Assembly: GCA_003641785.1 (NCBI GenBank)
Contig: QNAO01000006.1
Span: 1 to 13,295 of the forward strand
Source: Thermotogae bacterium
GTDB lineage: Bacteria > Thermotogota > Thermotogae > Thermotogales > DSM-5069
Direction: 5' to 3'
Length of the DNA: 13,295 nucleotides
This document shows positions 6,991-13,295 of this stretch, piece after piece. Position numbers and translations under genes: made by a program. How positions within the stretch are numbered: the first letter of the stretch is position 1; every line of letters begins with the position of its first letter. The notes below the pieces were generated by a model that saw only the letters and a list, made by a program, of their open reading frames with translations, had not been told where the DNA came from and made no database searches.

Positions 6991-8478
6991 ATGCTGCAGG
7001 ATGTCGCATCTAAGAAAATTTTCATCTTGTTTTCGAGCTTTATAAGAGAGATGAGCAATGTCAGAAATCCCGAAGATCTGATGAAAGCCCTTGTGAGAAT
7101 CACAACAAAACTGGCAAATTGCGCCTGGGTAAGCGTCTGTGATCCGAATGGTAATGTAAAGTTTGCACAAGGAAATCGAGATAGCGAACTTTCAGAAGAA
7201 CTCAAAAGCATGGTTCACTGGTCTACACAGAATCTCACTCCCTCATATTTGCCTGGAGAGCAGGGCACAATCTTCATCTATCCACTTTCCAAAGCAGAGA
7301 AGATCATCGGGGTAATGATCGGAGAGTCGCTGGGTGAACTACCGATAGAGTCGGCAGACACAATGAGAATCCTTGCATTTCTGAGCTCGACGGTTCTGGA
7401 GAATTTGGAATTGTATGTGGAGCTGGAAAGGCAGCACAACGCGGTTGAAGAGACGTTACGGTACATGCACGAGATACTCAACACGTTCTCTCAGATGATC
7501 GTTGCTGTTGGAAAGGATCTGAAACCCGTTTTTTCAAATATAAGGTATCTCGACCAGGCGAAGAACCCCTTGTTCGAAGAAGAGGTGAAGAAGATAGTCC
7601 AAAAAGTGTTTGAAACGGGAACAAGGCAGATTCAGGAATTAGAAATGAACGGTAATTTTTATTCCATAGTGGGAGAAAAGTTGGAGTACGAAGGTGAGCA
7701 TCAGGTACTTGTGACATTGGCTGATATAACCAATACCAAAGAGCTCGAAAGACTCAAAAACATTGACAAGATGAAAACAGAATTCGTTGCCAATGTTTCT
7801 CACGAATTAAGGACACCGCTTTCAGCAATAAAAGCGTACTCAGAGACATTGATCTCAAGCATAGACGATCTTGATAATGCAACAATGGTTGATTTTCTCA
7901 AAACGATTTACAACGAAAGCCTGCATCTTGAAAGGCTTTTAGAGGAATTGCTGGATTTTTCGAGAATAGAACAGCACATGCTTAAACTGGAAAGGACAAC
8001 TTTTGATATGATGGACCTTGTCAGAGATGTTGTTCACTCCATGCAAGAGTTTGCAAAAAGTCGCGGCGCGGAACTTCTGGTAGAGCAAGAAACCCAGGAT
8101 ACGCTCATCACCGCGGATCAAAGGCGTATTCGACAGGTTCTCATAAATCTTGTCAGCAATGGGATAAAATACTGTAAAAAGGATAACTCGGAAAAATATG
8201 TCAAAGTCATTGTACAGAGTTCAGAAGACTTTCTTACTGTAGTTGTAGAAGACAACGGGGTGGGAATACCAAAGCAGATTCAGGAAAAAGTGTTTGAGAA
8301 GTTCTTTCGTGGTGGTTCCTCGCTAAATTACGAGATCGAAGGCACTGGCCTTGGTTTAACAATCGCAAAGGAAATCGTGGAATTGCACGGCGGACAAATT
8401 CGTCTCGAGAGTGAAGAGCAAAAGGGAAGCAGGTTTTTTGTTGACTTTCCTAGAGGAGCAGACAAGCATGAAGCTTGA
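6991..8478 (+). CDS. HK853-like sensor histidine kinase, apparently soluble
   Basis: Two-component kinase of 495 residues, probably orthologous to the much-studied T. maritima HK853 (recalled similarity, not a search). The N-terminal half shows a GAF-like region (about 10-140), a helical linker and a PAS-like region (about 155-248), then a HisKA helix pair. The phosphoacceptor is His271 in SHELRTP; Glu272 and Thr275 form the ExxT phosphatase motif, so it should act as both kinase and phosphatase. The ATPase domain has N-box LINLVSNGIKY (384-394), G1 EDNGVGIP (420-427), F-box FEKFF (435-439) and G2 GTGLGL (451-456). No membrane helix is evident, so it probably senses a cytosolic ligand. No response regulator is encoded in the window; the partner is elsewhere. 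The ATG at 6991 has GGAGGGG 3 bases upstream. It overlaps the HDOD gene by 11 bases. Confidence 0.93.
   Translation: MLQDVASKKIFILFSSFIREMSNVRNPEDLMKALVRITTKLANCAWVSVCDPNGNVKFAQGNRDSELSEELKSMVHWSTQNLTPSYLPGEQGTIFIYPLSKAEKIIGVMIGESLGELPIESADTMRILAFLSSTVLENLELYVELERQHNAVEETLRYMHEILNTFSQMIVAVGKDLKPVFSNIRYLDQAKNPLFEEEVKKIVQKVFETGTRQIQELEMNGNFYSIVGEKLEYEGEHQVLVTLADITNTKELERLKNIDKMKTEFVANVSHELRTPLSAIKAYSETLISSIDDLDNATMVDFLKTIYNESLHLERLLEELLDFSRIEQHMLKLERTTFDMMDLVRDVVHSMQEFAKSRGAELLVEQETQDTLITADQRRIRQVLINLVSNGIKYCKKDNSEKYVKVIVQSSEDFLTVVVEDNGVGIPKQIQEKVFEKFFRGGSSLNYEIEGTGLGLTIAKEIVELHGGQIRLESEEQKGSRFFVDFPRGADKHEA
8454..8458 (+). promoter_or_regulatory. Ribosome-binding site that fixes the HDOD start
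   Basis: AGGAG lies inside the kinase gene 9 bases before ATG 8468. The longer in-frame start at 8411 lacks such a site and adds 19 residues not typical of HDOD proteins. Confidence 0.65.
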
Positions 8479-9334
8479 AGACATCATTTCCAGAGTGGAA
8501 GATTTGCCAACACCCGATCCGGTCGTGAACAAAATTATATCGACAGCTTCAGATCCTGAAGCATCGGCAAAGGATCTTGCCAATGTTGTAAAACTCGATC
8601 CGAGCCTCGCTTCAAGAATTCTGCGTCTGGTCAATTCGGCGTATTATAGTCTTCCACGGAAGATCACTCTTATCAATGAGGCGGTTATGATTCTTGGCTT
8701 TAGAACTGTCAGAAATATGGCACTGAGTGTTTTCACATATGATTCCATATTGTCACGAAAACACAGAAAGCATTTGGATTATTTCCAGTTGTGGAAGCAT
8801 TTTGTTGGAGTGGCTGTTGGCAGCGAACTTCTTGCCCAGATGACGGGATATCCAAACAAGGAAGAGCTTTTCATTGCAGGCTTACTTCACGATATGGGTA
8901 AGATTGCTTTAGATTATGTGTTTCCCGAGGTTTTCGAAGCTGCTGTAAAGCTGACTTCAAGTTTGAAGATTTCTTTTTGTAAGGCAGAAGAGAAACTGCA
9001 AATTCCCGAACACGCGGCGGTCGGTATGAAGCTGCTGCAAAGCTGGAATCTACCGGAAGTCATATTCCTCACGTGTGGTGGTCATCACTCACCAGAAGAT
9101 TTTTCTGAATCGCTTTATTCAGATGTGATATCTATGGTGCACATCGCGGATTTTCTTATCAATTTGCTGAAGTACGGCGATTCTTTCTCGTACGAAAAAC
9201 CAGTAGTAGAACCATTTGCACTGAATACATTGGGTATAAGACCAAAATTCCTGGTAAGATATTCCGAAAGGTTGAAAGAAAAACTATCCACTGTTCAGGA
9301 TTTCCTGAATATAGGACAGGAGGCAGTGAAATGA
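8468..9334 (+). CDS. HDOD-domain signalling protein with intact HD-type metal ligands
   Basis: HDOD proteins are regulatory relatives of HD phosphohydrolases, often linked to two-component and cyclic-dinucleotide signalling; most have no defined activity. This one has 288 residues, with the HDOD domain spanning about 5-210 (LPTPDPVVNKI, DPSLASRILRLVNSAYY, LLHDMGKI). The candidate metal ligands of catalytic HD enzymes are present in order: His111 (LWKH), His141-Asp142 (HDMGK), His182 (EHAAVG), His206-His207 (GGHH) and Asp228 (HIAD). It has no GYP motif and no response-regulator domain. The start is ATG 8468, overlapping the kinase end by 11 bases, with an ATGA overlap to rbfA downstream. The pairing suggests it works with the kinase, or its output, in one pathway (inference). 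Whether it hydrolyses anything or only binds partners is unknown. Confidence 0.9.
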   Translation: MKLEDIISRVEDLPTPDPVVNKIISTASDPEASAKDLANVVKLDPSLASRILRLVNSAYYSLPRKITLINEAVMILGFRTVRNMALSVFTYDSILSRKHRKHLDYFQLWKHFVGVAVGSELLAQMTGYPNKEELFIAGLLHDMGKIALDYVFPEVFEAAVKLTSSLKISFCKAEEKLQIPEHAAVGMKLLQSWNLPEVIFLTCGGHHSPEDFSESLYSDVISMVHIADFLINLLKYGDSFSYEKPVVEPFALNTLGIRPKFLVRYSERLKEKLSTVQDFLNIGQEAVK

Positions 9335-9684
9335 GGCCCGATTACAGGAAAGCGATGCTGGAATCCGAAATCATTAGACTTCTCACAGAAGCCCTTAGAA
9401 GGGCAAAAGAACCTGTTATTCAAAACGAAATAATAACATTCTCGAGGGCAGAACTTTCAAAAGACAAGCGCTTTGTTGATGTGTATGTGAGTGTCATGGG
9501 AGATTCGGAGCACCGGAAGCAGATTGTAGACGATCTTGAGAAAACAAAGGGGTACTTTCGAACTTACTTGGCAAAGAACCTGGATCTCTACACCGCGCCA
9601 AACATTCGCTTCAAAGAAGATCCAGGAATAGAGGCGAGTGTCAGGATTCAAGAACTGCTAAACAAAATGAAGAAGGATAACTGA
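9331..9684 (+). CDS. rbfA: Ribosome-binding factor A
   Basis: Small KH-fold protein of 117 residues that binds the immature 30S subunit near 16S rRNA helix 1 and helps its late maturation, notably in the cold. Family features are MRPDYRKAMLESEI at the start, the strand VDVYVSVMGD (50-59), the helix after it, and the closing APNIRFKEDPGIEASVRIQELLN pattern with its conserved pro-/basic-rich strand and final helix. Length is normal for thermophiles. The ATG overlaps the HDOD stop in ATGA with AGGAGG upstream, so it is probably translated by coupling. The truB gene follows after 12 bases, the common bacterial rbfA-truB-ribF order, although no nusA-infB appears upstream as in many other bacteria. 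Confidence 0.93.
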   Translation: MRPDYRKAMLESEIIRLLTEALRRAKEPVIQNEIITFSRAELSKDKRFVDVYVSVMGDSEHRKQIVDDLEKTKGYFRTYLAKNLDLYTAPNIRFKEDPGIEASVRIQELLNKMKKDN

Positions 9685-9696
9685 GGTGCAGTCTTT

Positions 9697-10617
9697 GTGT
9701 ACAGAGGATTGCTGATCGCCGACAAACCAAAGGGACCCACTTCTCATGATGTAGTGGAGGAGCTCAGAAAAAAGCTGAAAATCCGAAAGATTGGTCACGC
9801 TGGAACTCTTGATCCCTTTGCCACTGGAGTCCTTATAATTGGAGTGGGAAATGCAACAAGATTGTTAGAATACATGAAAGACCTCAGAAAGACTTACAGA
9901 GTTAAGATGAAGCTTGGTATCATAACTGACACGTTTGATATCACCGGTAATGTGGTTGAAAAAAGAAGCTGCGCAGTCAGCGAACTTGAAATCATCGACA
10001 CTGTGCTGTCGTTTGTTGGAAGCTATAGGCAGGTGCCCCCTGCTTATTCAGCGCGCAAATACAAAGGAGAGCGGCTTTACAAGCTCGCAAGAGCTGGAAA
10101 GATAATCAGACTTCCACCGCGACAAGTCACTATTCACGGTGTGGAAGATATCGAAGTCAACGGTGACGAAGTCTCCTTCACCGTTGAGACCTCGTCGGGC
10201 ACGTATATCAGATCTCTATGCGCTGACATCGGCTACAAATTGGGTTGTGGCGCGACGGCTATTGAACTTAGGAGGACAGCGGTCGGTAGATTCACCGATG
10301 ATCAGGCGGTGGATATCTTCGATTCATCCACCGAGAAAATTATCTCGTCTTTGATAGACATCTCTAAAGCGCTGGACTTTCCCAAGGTTTCCATAAAGAG
10401 CGAAGCCAAAAAAAGAGTGCTCAACGGAAGACCTGTGTTTGTTTCAGATGTTGTCGAATATGAAAGATTTTCCAAATCTGAGCTCGTGCAGGTTTTTGTT
10501 GAGGAAAATCTTGTGATGATAGCAAGGGCGCAAAGAAGCTCGAAATTTTTGAGAACGCTTGTCAAGCACAATAAAAACGAGGTTGTATTCAAACCAGAAA
10601 AAGTCTTCAAAGATTAG
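9697..10617 (+). CDS. truB: tRNA pseudouridine(55) synthase TruB
   Basis: Makes pseudouridine at position 55 in the T-loop of tRNAs. It has 306 residues with the synthase core at about 1-215 and a PUA-like RNA-binding tail at about 228-306. The catalytic aspartate is Asp39 in GHAGTLDPFATGVL. Other TruB motifs are KPKGPTSHDVV (10-20), KTYRVKMKLG (65-74), PPAYSARKYKGERLY (114-128), SSGTYIRSLCADIG (166-179) and LRRTAVGRF (191-199). The GTG start at 9697 has TGAGGTG, partly formed by the rbfA stop, about 8 bases upstream. It is followed 11 bases later by ribF. All key residues are present and nothing unusual is seen. Confidence 0.96.
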   Translation: MYRGLLIADKPKGPTSHDVVEELRKKLKIRKIGHAGTLDPFATGVLIIGVGNATRLLEYMKDLRKTYRVKMKLGIITDTFDITGNVVEKRSCAVSELEIIDTVLSFVGSYRQVPPAYSARKYKGERLYKLARAGKIIRLPPRQVTIHGVEDIEVNGDEVSFTVETSSGTYIRSLCADIGYKLGCGATAIELRRTAVGRFTDDQAVDIFDSSTEKIISSLIDISKALDFPKVSIKSEAKKRVLNGRPVFVSDVVEYERFSKSELVQVFVEENLVMIARAQRSSKFLRTLVKHNKNEVVFKPEKVFKD

Positions 10618-10628
10618 GAGTTGAACAA

Positions 10629-11420
10629 ATGAGACGCTCGTGTGCAACAATTGGGGTCTTTGATGGAGTACACATTGGCCATCAAAAAATCTTATCAATA
10701 ATAAAAGAAAAGGCGAAAGAGCTCGCAGCTAGCTCATTGGCGTTTATTATAAATTATCCAATGGAATATTACAAAGGAAGTTTCACGGGTCTTTTGACAT
10801 CACCCGCCGTTAGAAGTGAACTCCTGTCTGAATACGTCGATGAGATAAGGTTTCTCGATCTTTTGGAGATACGCACACTGACACCCGAAAAGTTCTTTCA
10901 AGAATACATTTTAAAGTCCGGTGTCGTGCTCATTGCGGTTGGGGAGGACTTCAGGTTTGGCAAGAACGCTTCAGGAAGTGTTGCTACACTGTCCAAATTG
11001 TGTCAGAAAAACGGTGTCGCCTTTCAATGCATACCCGATGTCGTCGACAGCTCAGGCAAGAGAATAAGTAGCACAAGAATCAGATCTCTTTTAAAAGCTG
11101 GAAGAGTTCACAAAGCCGTTGAACTGCTTGGACATCCTTTCGCTATTGACGCTGTCACAAAAAGAGTCGATGTTGTAGAACAAGGGATTTCTATTTCTCT
11201 TGAGATAGATCCAGACCTTGTGAAGCTTCCTGCTGGAACTTATGAAATCGAGATGCCCTGGAGAAGCTCTATCTTGTCTGGGAATCTCTTTGTGGAGGAA
11301 GAAATTAGAATTACAGTACCCCTTTTCAAACCGGTTTCATTGGGAAGCCTGTTGTATTTCCATGTCAAAGGGGAAGTGAATGTCGATATGAAAGCCACTT
11401 TACCAAGGGAGGAGCTCTAA
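10629..11420 (+). CDS. ribF: RibF-family FAD synthetase with a degenerate riboflavin-kinase domain
   Basis: Bifunctional RibF makes FMN from riboflavin (C-terminal kinase) and FAD from FMN (N-terminal adenylyltransferase). Here the adenylyltransferase half (about 1-168) is complete: GVFDGVHIGH with the HxGH motif at 15-18, VGEDFRFGKNASG (104-116), and ISSTRIR (146-152) leading into LLGHPF. The C-terminal half is only about 95 residues and lacks the G-x-PTAN motif and the following conserved segments of riboflavin kinases; what remains looks like a shrunken beta-barrel with one recognisable P-G-Y strand (PAGTYEI, 201-207). Total length is 263 versus roughly 290-310 for the family. It is therefore probably an FMN adenylyltransferase only, unless the kinase site has been rebuilt. 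ATG 10629 has AGGAG 8 bases upstream. The reading frame is intact, so a recent frameshift is unlikely. Confidence 0.85.
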   Translation: MRRSCATIGVFDGVHIGHQKILSIIKEKAKELAASSLAFIINYPMEYYKGSFTGLLTSPAVRSELLSEYVDEIRFLDLLEIRTLTPEKFFQEYILKSGVVLIAVGEDFRFGKNASGSVATLSKLCQKNGVAFQCIPDVVDSSGKRISSTRIRSLLKAGRVHKAVELLGHPFAIDAVTKRVDVVEQGISISLEIDPDLVKLPAGTYEIEMPWRSSILSGNLFVEEEIRITVPLFKPVSLGSLLYFHVKGEVNVDMKATLPREEL

Positions 11421-13292
11421 ATGCGCGTGGGTGTTATCACAGGTATGCACAGCTCGACACCATACGAGTTTTCAGTTCGTCTGGATCAAGAAAACAAATC
11501 ACCCGGCTATATGCTTCAAATAGATGATGTTGTGAAAGTCTCATTTCACTACAACCCTTACGGCAAGATAATATACTACGGAATTGTCACAGAGATTGAA
11601 GCGAAGTGGGATAATGGGCCTCTCAGTGGTTATGAAGAAGACGTTGCGCTGAAAGGTTTGAAACCAGCTTTTAAGATATTCACAGCCAGTTGTATGACAA
11701 CCCGGATGCTCATTGAAAAAGACGGCACGCTTATCCCCGATGCCCCTGAGGTTCCACCTCCTCCGGGTACACCTGTGGAGCTCGCCACACGCGATGAAGT
11801 TAATGTAGCACTCTCCTTTGATACTCTGCTGGAGAACAACCTTGCTGTCCCGGTTGGGGTGTTTCGAAATGGGAAGCCGGCGTACGTTGATGTCAGATAT
11901 ATTCTTGGAGAGAATGGAGCCCATATAAACATTTCTGGTCAGTCTGGTGTCGCAGCTAAGACTTCCTACGCCACATTCTTGATGAAATCATTACTCGACA
12001 CAGGAGCAAGACTGGCTGAAAAGAATGAGCTTATGGCAAGCCTCGCTCGGTCAAGATTTCTGATTTTCAATGTCAAGGGTGAAGGGCTGATGTTTCTTGA
12101 TAAATGGTCAAGAGAATGGAAATCACTCGATGGAACTGAGAAATCTCGGCAATGGCGAGATATTTACAGCAAGACTCATGTTAAAGCCGAACCCTTTCCC
12201 AAGGTGAGTTTCTGCGTTCCGCGCAAGTCGCCACGTTCCAGCGAAGCTTGGGTGAATAAACGTGTTGGCGAAGTGTCTGTGTACGGTTGGAACACAGTAG
12301 AGATTTTCAAACTTGGCCTTTTCGAACTCATGTTCGATCCCAGTGAACTTGAGAACAATCAGAACTTGCAACTGGCAACGAGCACCATCACAGAGCATTT
12401 CTTGCAGAAGCTCGAAATTGTTCACAATGAAGCTTTAAAGTATTGTTCTATACACAAATGTAAACCGTCGACTGATGAACCCGACGTAATTCTTGAAGAA
12501 GCTATAAAAAATGGCTTTGATCTCTCCCTCTGGGGAATTCCTGAAACGCTTTCAAAACTCATAAAGGAGCTTTCAGACGAAGAGAGCGAGCTTCGAAGAA
12601 CACTTCTCGGACAGCTTGGCAAGGGAACGATTTCCGCCGTTGTCAGACGTTTGAAATCTGTCGAAAAGATAGGCATGAACTTAGTTTGGACGCAGTCGAA
12701 TTTCCTAGGCGCTGAGCTTGGCACAAGTTCTCCTGGCAGAATACCGTGGGATAATCCAGGCCAGGTAACGGTCATAGACATATCGAAACTTCGCTCCAGA
12801 GTTCAGTCATTTGTCGTAGGAGCCGTTTTAGCTGAAGTTATGAAGAGCAGGGAAGAGAAGCCGGCACATGACCCCGTCTTTGTGTTTCTCGATGAATTGA
12901 ACAAATACGCTCCTCGTCATGGTGGAGGCCCACTTGGCAATATTTTCAGAGACATAGCTGAGCGAGGTAGATCGTTCAGGGTAATTCTCATGGGAGCGGA
13001 GCAAACAGCATCCGAAGTTGATTATCGCGTGATAACACAGTCTTCAACAGTTGTTGTTGGTCGTCAAAAAGGAGCCGAGCTGGAAAGATCTGAGTACTCT
13101 CACCTAACTTCTGAACAAAAACAGAGAGCCTCTTTACTCCAGCAGGGTGAAGTAATGATAGACCAGCCTTTCATGAGAAGCGCAATCACTGTCAAATTCC
13201 CTCTACCGGCGTGGTGTACTCGAGAGGGAGATGAATACGAGATGAGTCGGGAAGATTTCGAAAAATCCTTAGAAAAATTCTACGGAGATTGA
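11421..13292 (+). CDS. HerA-like (DUF87) FtsK/HerA-class ATPase
   Basis: Predicted ring-forming DNA translocase/helicase ATPase of 623 residues. The N-terminal 110 residues are beta-rich and resemble a HAS-barrel, followed by a proline-rich linker (109-117) and the ATPase domain (about 120-600). The P-loop reads GQSGVAAKTS (173-182), which departs from G-x4-G-K-T: Ala replaces the last Gly and spacing is shifted. Walker B VFVFLDE is at 486-492, with further HerA-class segments at ERGRSFRVILMGAEQ (514-528) and VVVGRQ (544-549), the latter a possible arginine finger. A long insert (about 225-400) separates P-loop and Walker B. Archaeal HerA pairs with the NurA nuclease in DNA-end resection; no NurA is in the window, but the window ends 3 bases after this stop. 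The ATG directly abuts the ribF stop, with GGAGGAG upstream, so it belongs to the same transcript. Confidence 0.85.
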   Translation: MRVGVITGMHSSTPYEFSVRLDQENKSPGYMLQIDDVVKVSFHYNPYGKIIYYGIVTEIEAKWDNGPLSGYEEDVALKGLKPAFKIFTASCMTTRMLIEKDGTLIPDAPEVPPPPGTPVELATRDEVNVALSFDTLLENNLAVPVGVFRNGKPAYVDVRYILGENGAHINISGQSGVAAKTSYATFLMKSLLDTGARLAEKNELMASLARSRFLIFNVKGEGLMFLDKWSREWKSLDGTEKSRQWRDIYSKTHVKAEPFPKVSFCVPRKSPRSSEAWVNKRVGEVSVYGWNTVEIFKLGLFELMFDPSELENNQNLQLATSTITEHFLQKLEIVHNEALKYCSIHKCKPSTDEPDVILEEAIKNGFDLSLWGIPETLSKLIKELSDEESELRRTLLGQLGKGTISAVVRRLKSVEKIGMNLVWTQSNFLGAELGTSSPGRIPWDNPGQVTVIDISKLRSRVQSFVVGAVLAEVMKSREEKPAHDPVFVFLDELNKYAPRHGGGPLGNIFRDIAERGRSFRVILMGAEQTASEVDYRVITQSSTVVVGRQKGAELERSEYSHLTSEQKQRASLLQQGEVMIDQPFMRSAITVKFPLPAWCTREGDEYEMSREDFEKSLEKFYGD

Positions 13293-13295
13293 TAA

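Noticed and set aside
6928..7170. N-terminal extension of the channel reading frame into the kinase gene
   Set aside because: It crosses the strong GAGGGGGAG site and ATG 6927, runs antisense to the kinase, and its Cys/His-rich residues do not resemble an MscS N-terminus.
8411..8467. Longer HDOD start 19 codons upstream
   Set aside because: It lies within the kinase G2-box region and lacks a ribosome-binding site, whereas ATG 8468 has AGGAG at good spacing and begins with a typical HDOD sequence.
11541..11932. Two minus-strand open frames of 100-127 codons within the HerA-like gene
   Set aside because: Both are antisense shadows of the beta-rich N-terminus; no start signals or known domain.
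1..13295. Search by eye for CRISPR repeats, tRNA/rRNA genes, insertion sequences, attachment sites and riboswitches
   Set aside because: Nearly all bases are inside conserved protein genes and no such structure was seen; in particular there is no room for an FMN riboswitch before ribF.

Overview
The window is gene-dense bacterial DNA and, judging by gene content and order, comes from a member of the Thermotogota, probably a Pseudothermotoga-like thermophile. The main grounds are: a sensor kinase whose HisKA/ATPase half reads as an orthologue of Thermotoga maritima HK853 (TM0853); its position just before an HDOD gene, rbfA, truB and ribF; the lineage-type RibF active site; strong GGAGG ribosome-binding sites; frequent GTG/TTG starts; and AGA/AGG-rich arginine usage. 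The species assignment is inference from recall, not from a search.

Thirteen protein genes fill almost every base. (1) Bases 1-1974, plus strand: a membrane-anchored diguanylate cyclase, perhaps cut at its 5' end by the window edge, overlapping a D-2-hydroxyacid dehydrogenase of the glyoxylate/hydroxypyruvate reductase type. (2) Bases 6927 down to 1971, minus strand: a tight five-gene unit, MscS-type channel > DEDDh exonuclease > PIN-PhoH protein > ABC ATPase > 12-helix ABC-2 type permease. It meets the dehydrogenase tail to tail, with overlapping stop codons. (3) Bases 6991-13292, plus strand: a tight six-gene unit, HK853-like kinase > HDOD protein > RbfA > TruB > RibF > HerA-like ATPase. 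Neighbours overlap or lie 0-12 bases apart.

The only intergenic stretch of any size is the 63-base divergent region 6928-6990. It holds both ribosome-binding sites and an AT-rich palindromic core that could act as a -10 box in both directions. No tRNA, rRNA, CRISPR array, insertion sequence, riboswitch or rho-independent terminator was recognised, and no gene-free stretch exceeds 300 bases.

The genes suggest three themes: signalling (cyclic-di-GMP, two-component, HDOD), RNA and ribosome maturation (RbfA, TruB, PIN-PhoH, exonuclease), and envelope transport (MscS, ABC-2). Most of it is ordinary core genome. The points most worth a second look are a RibF whose riboflavin-kinase half has lost its diagnostic motifs, a HerA-like ATPase with an atypical P-loop placed directly behind ribF, an apparently soluble HK853-like kinase paired with an HDOD protein rather than a response regulator, the exonuclease/PIN-PhoH pair, and the divergent promoter core. 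I see no clear case for a wholly new multi-gene system.
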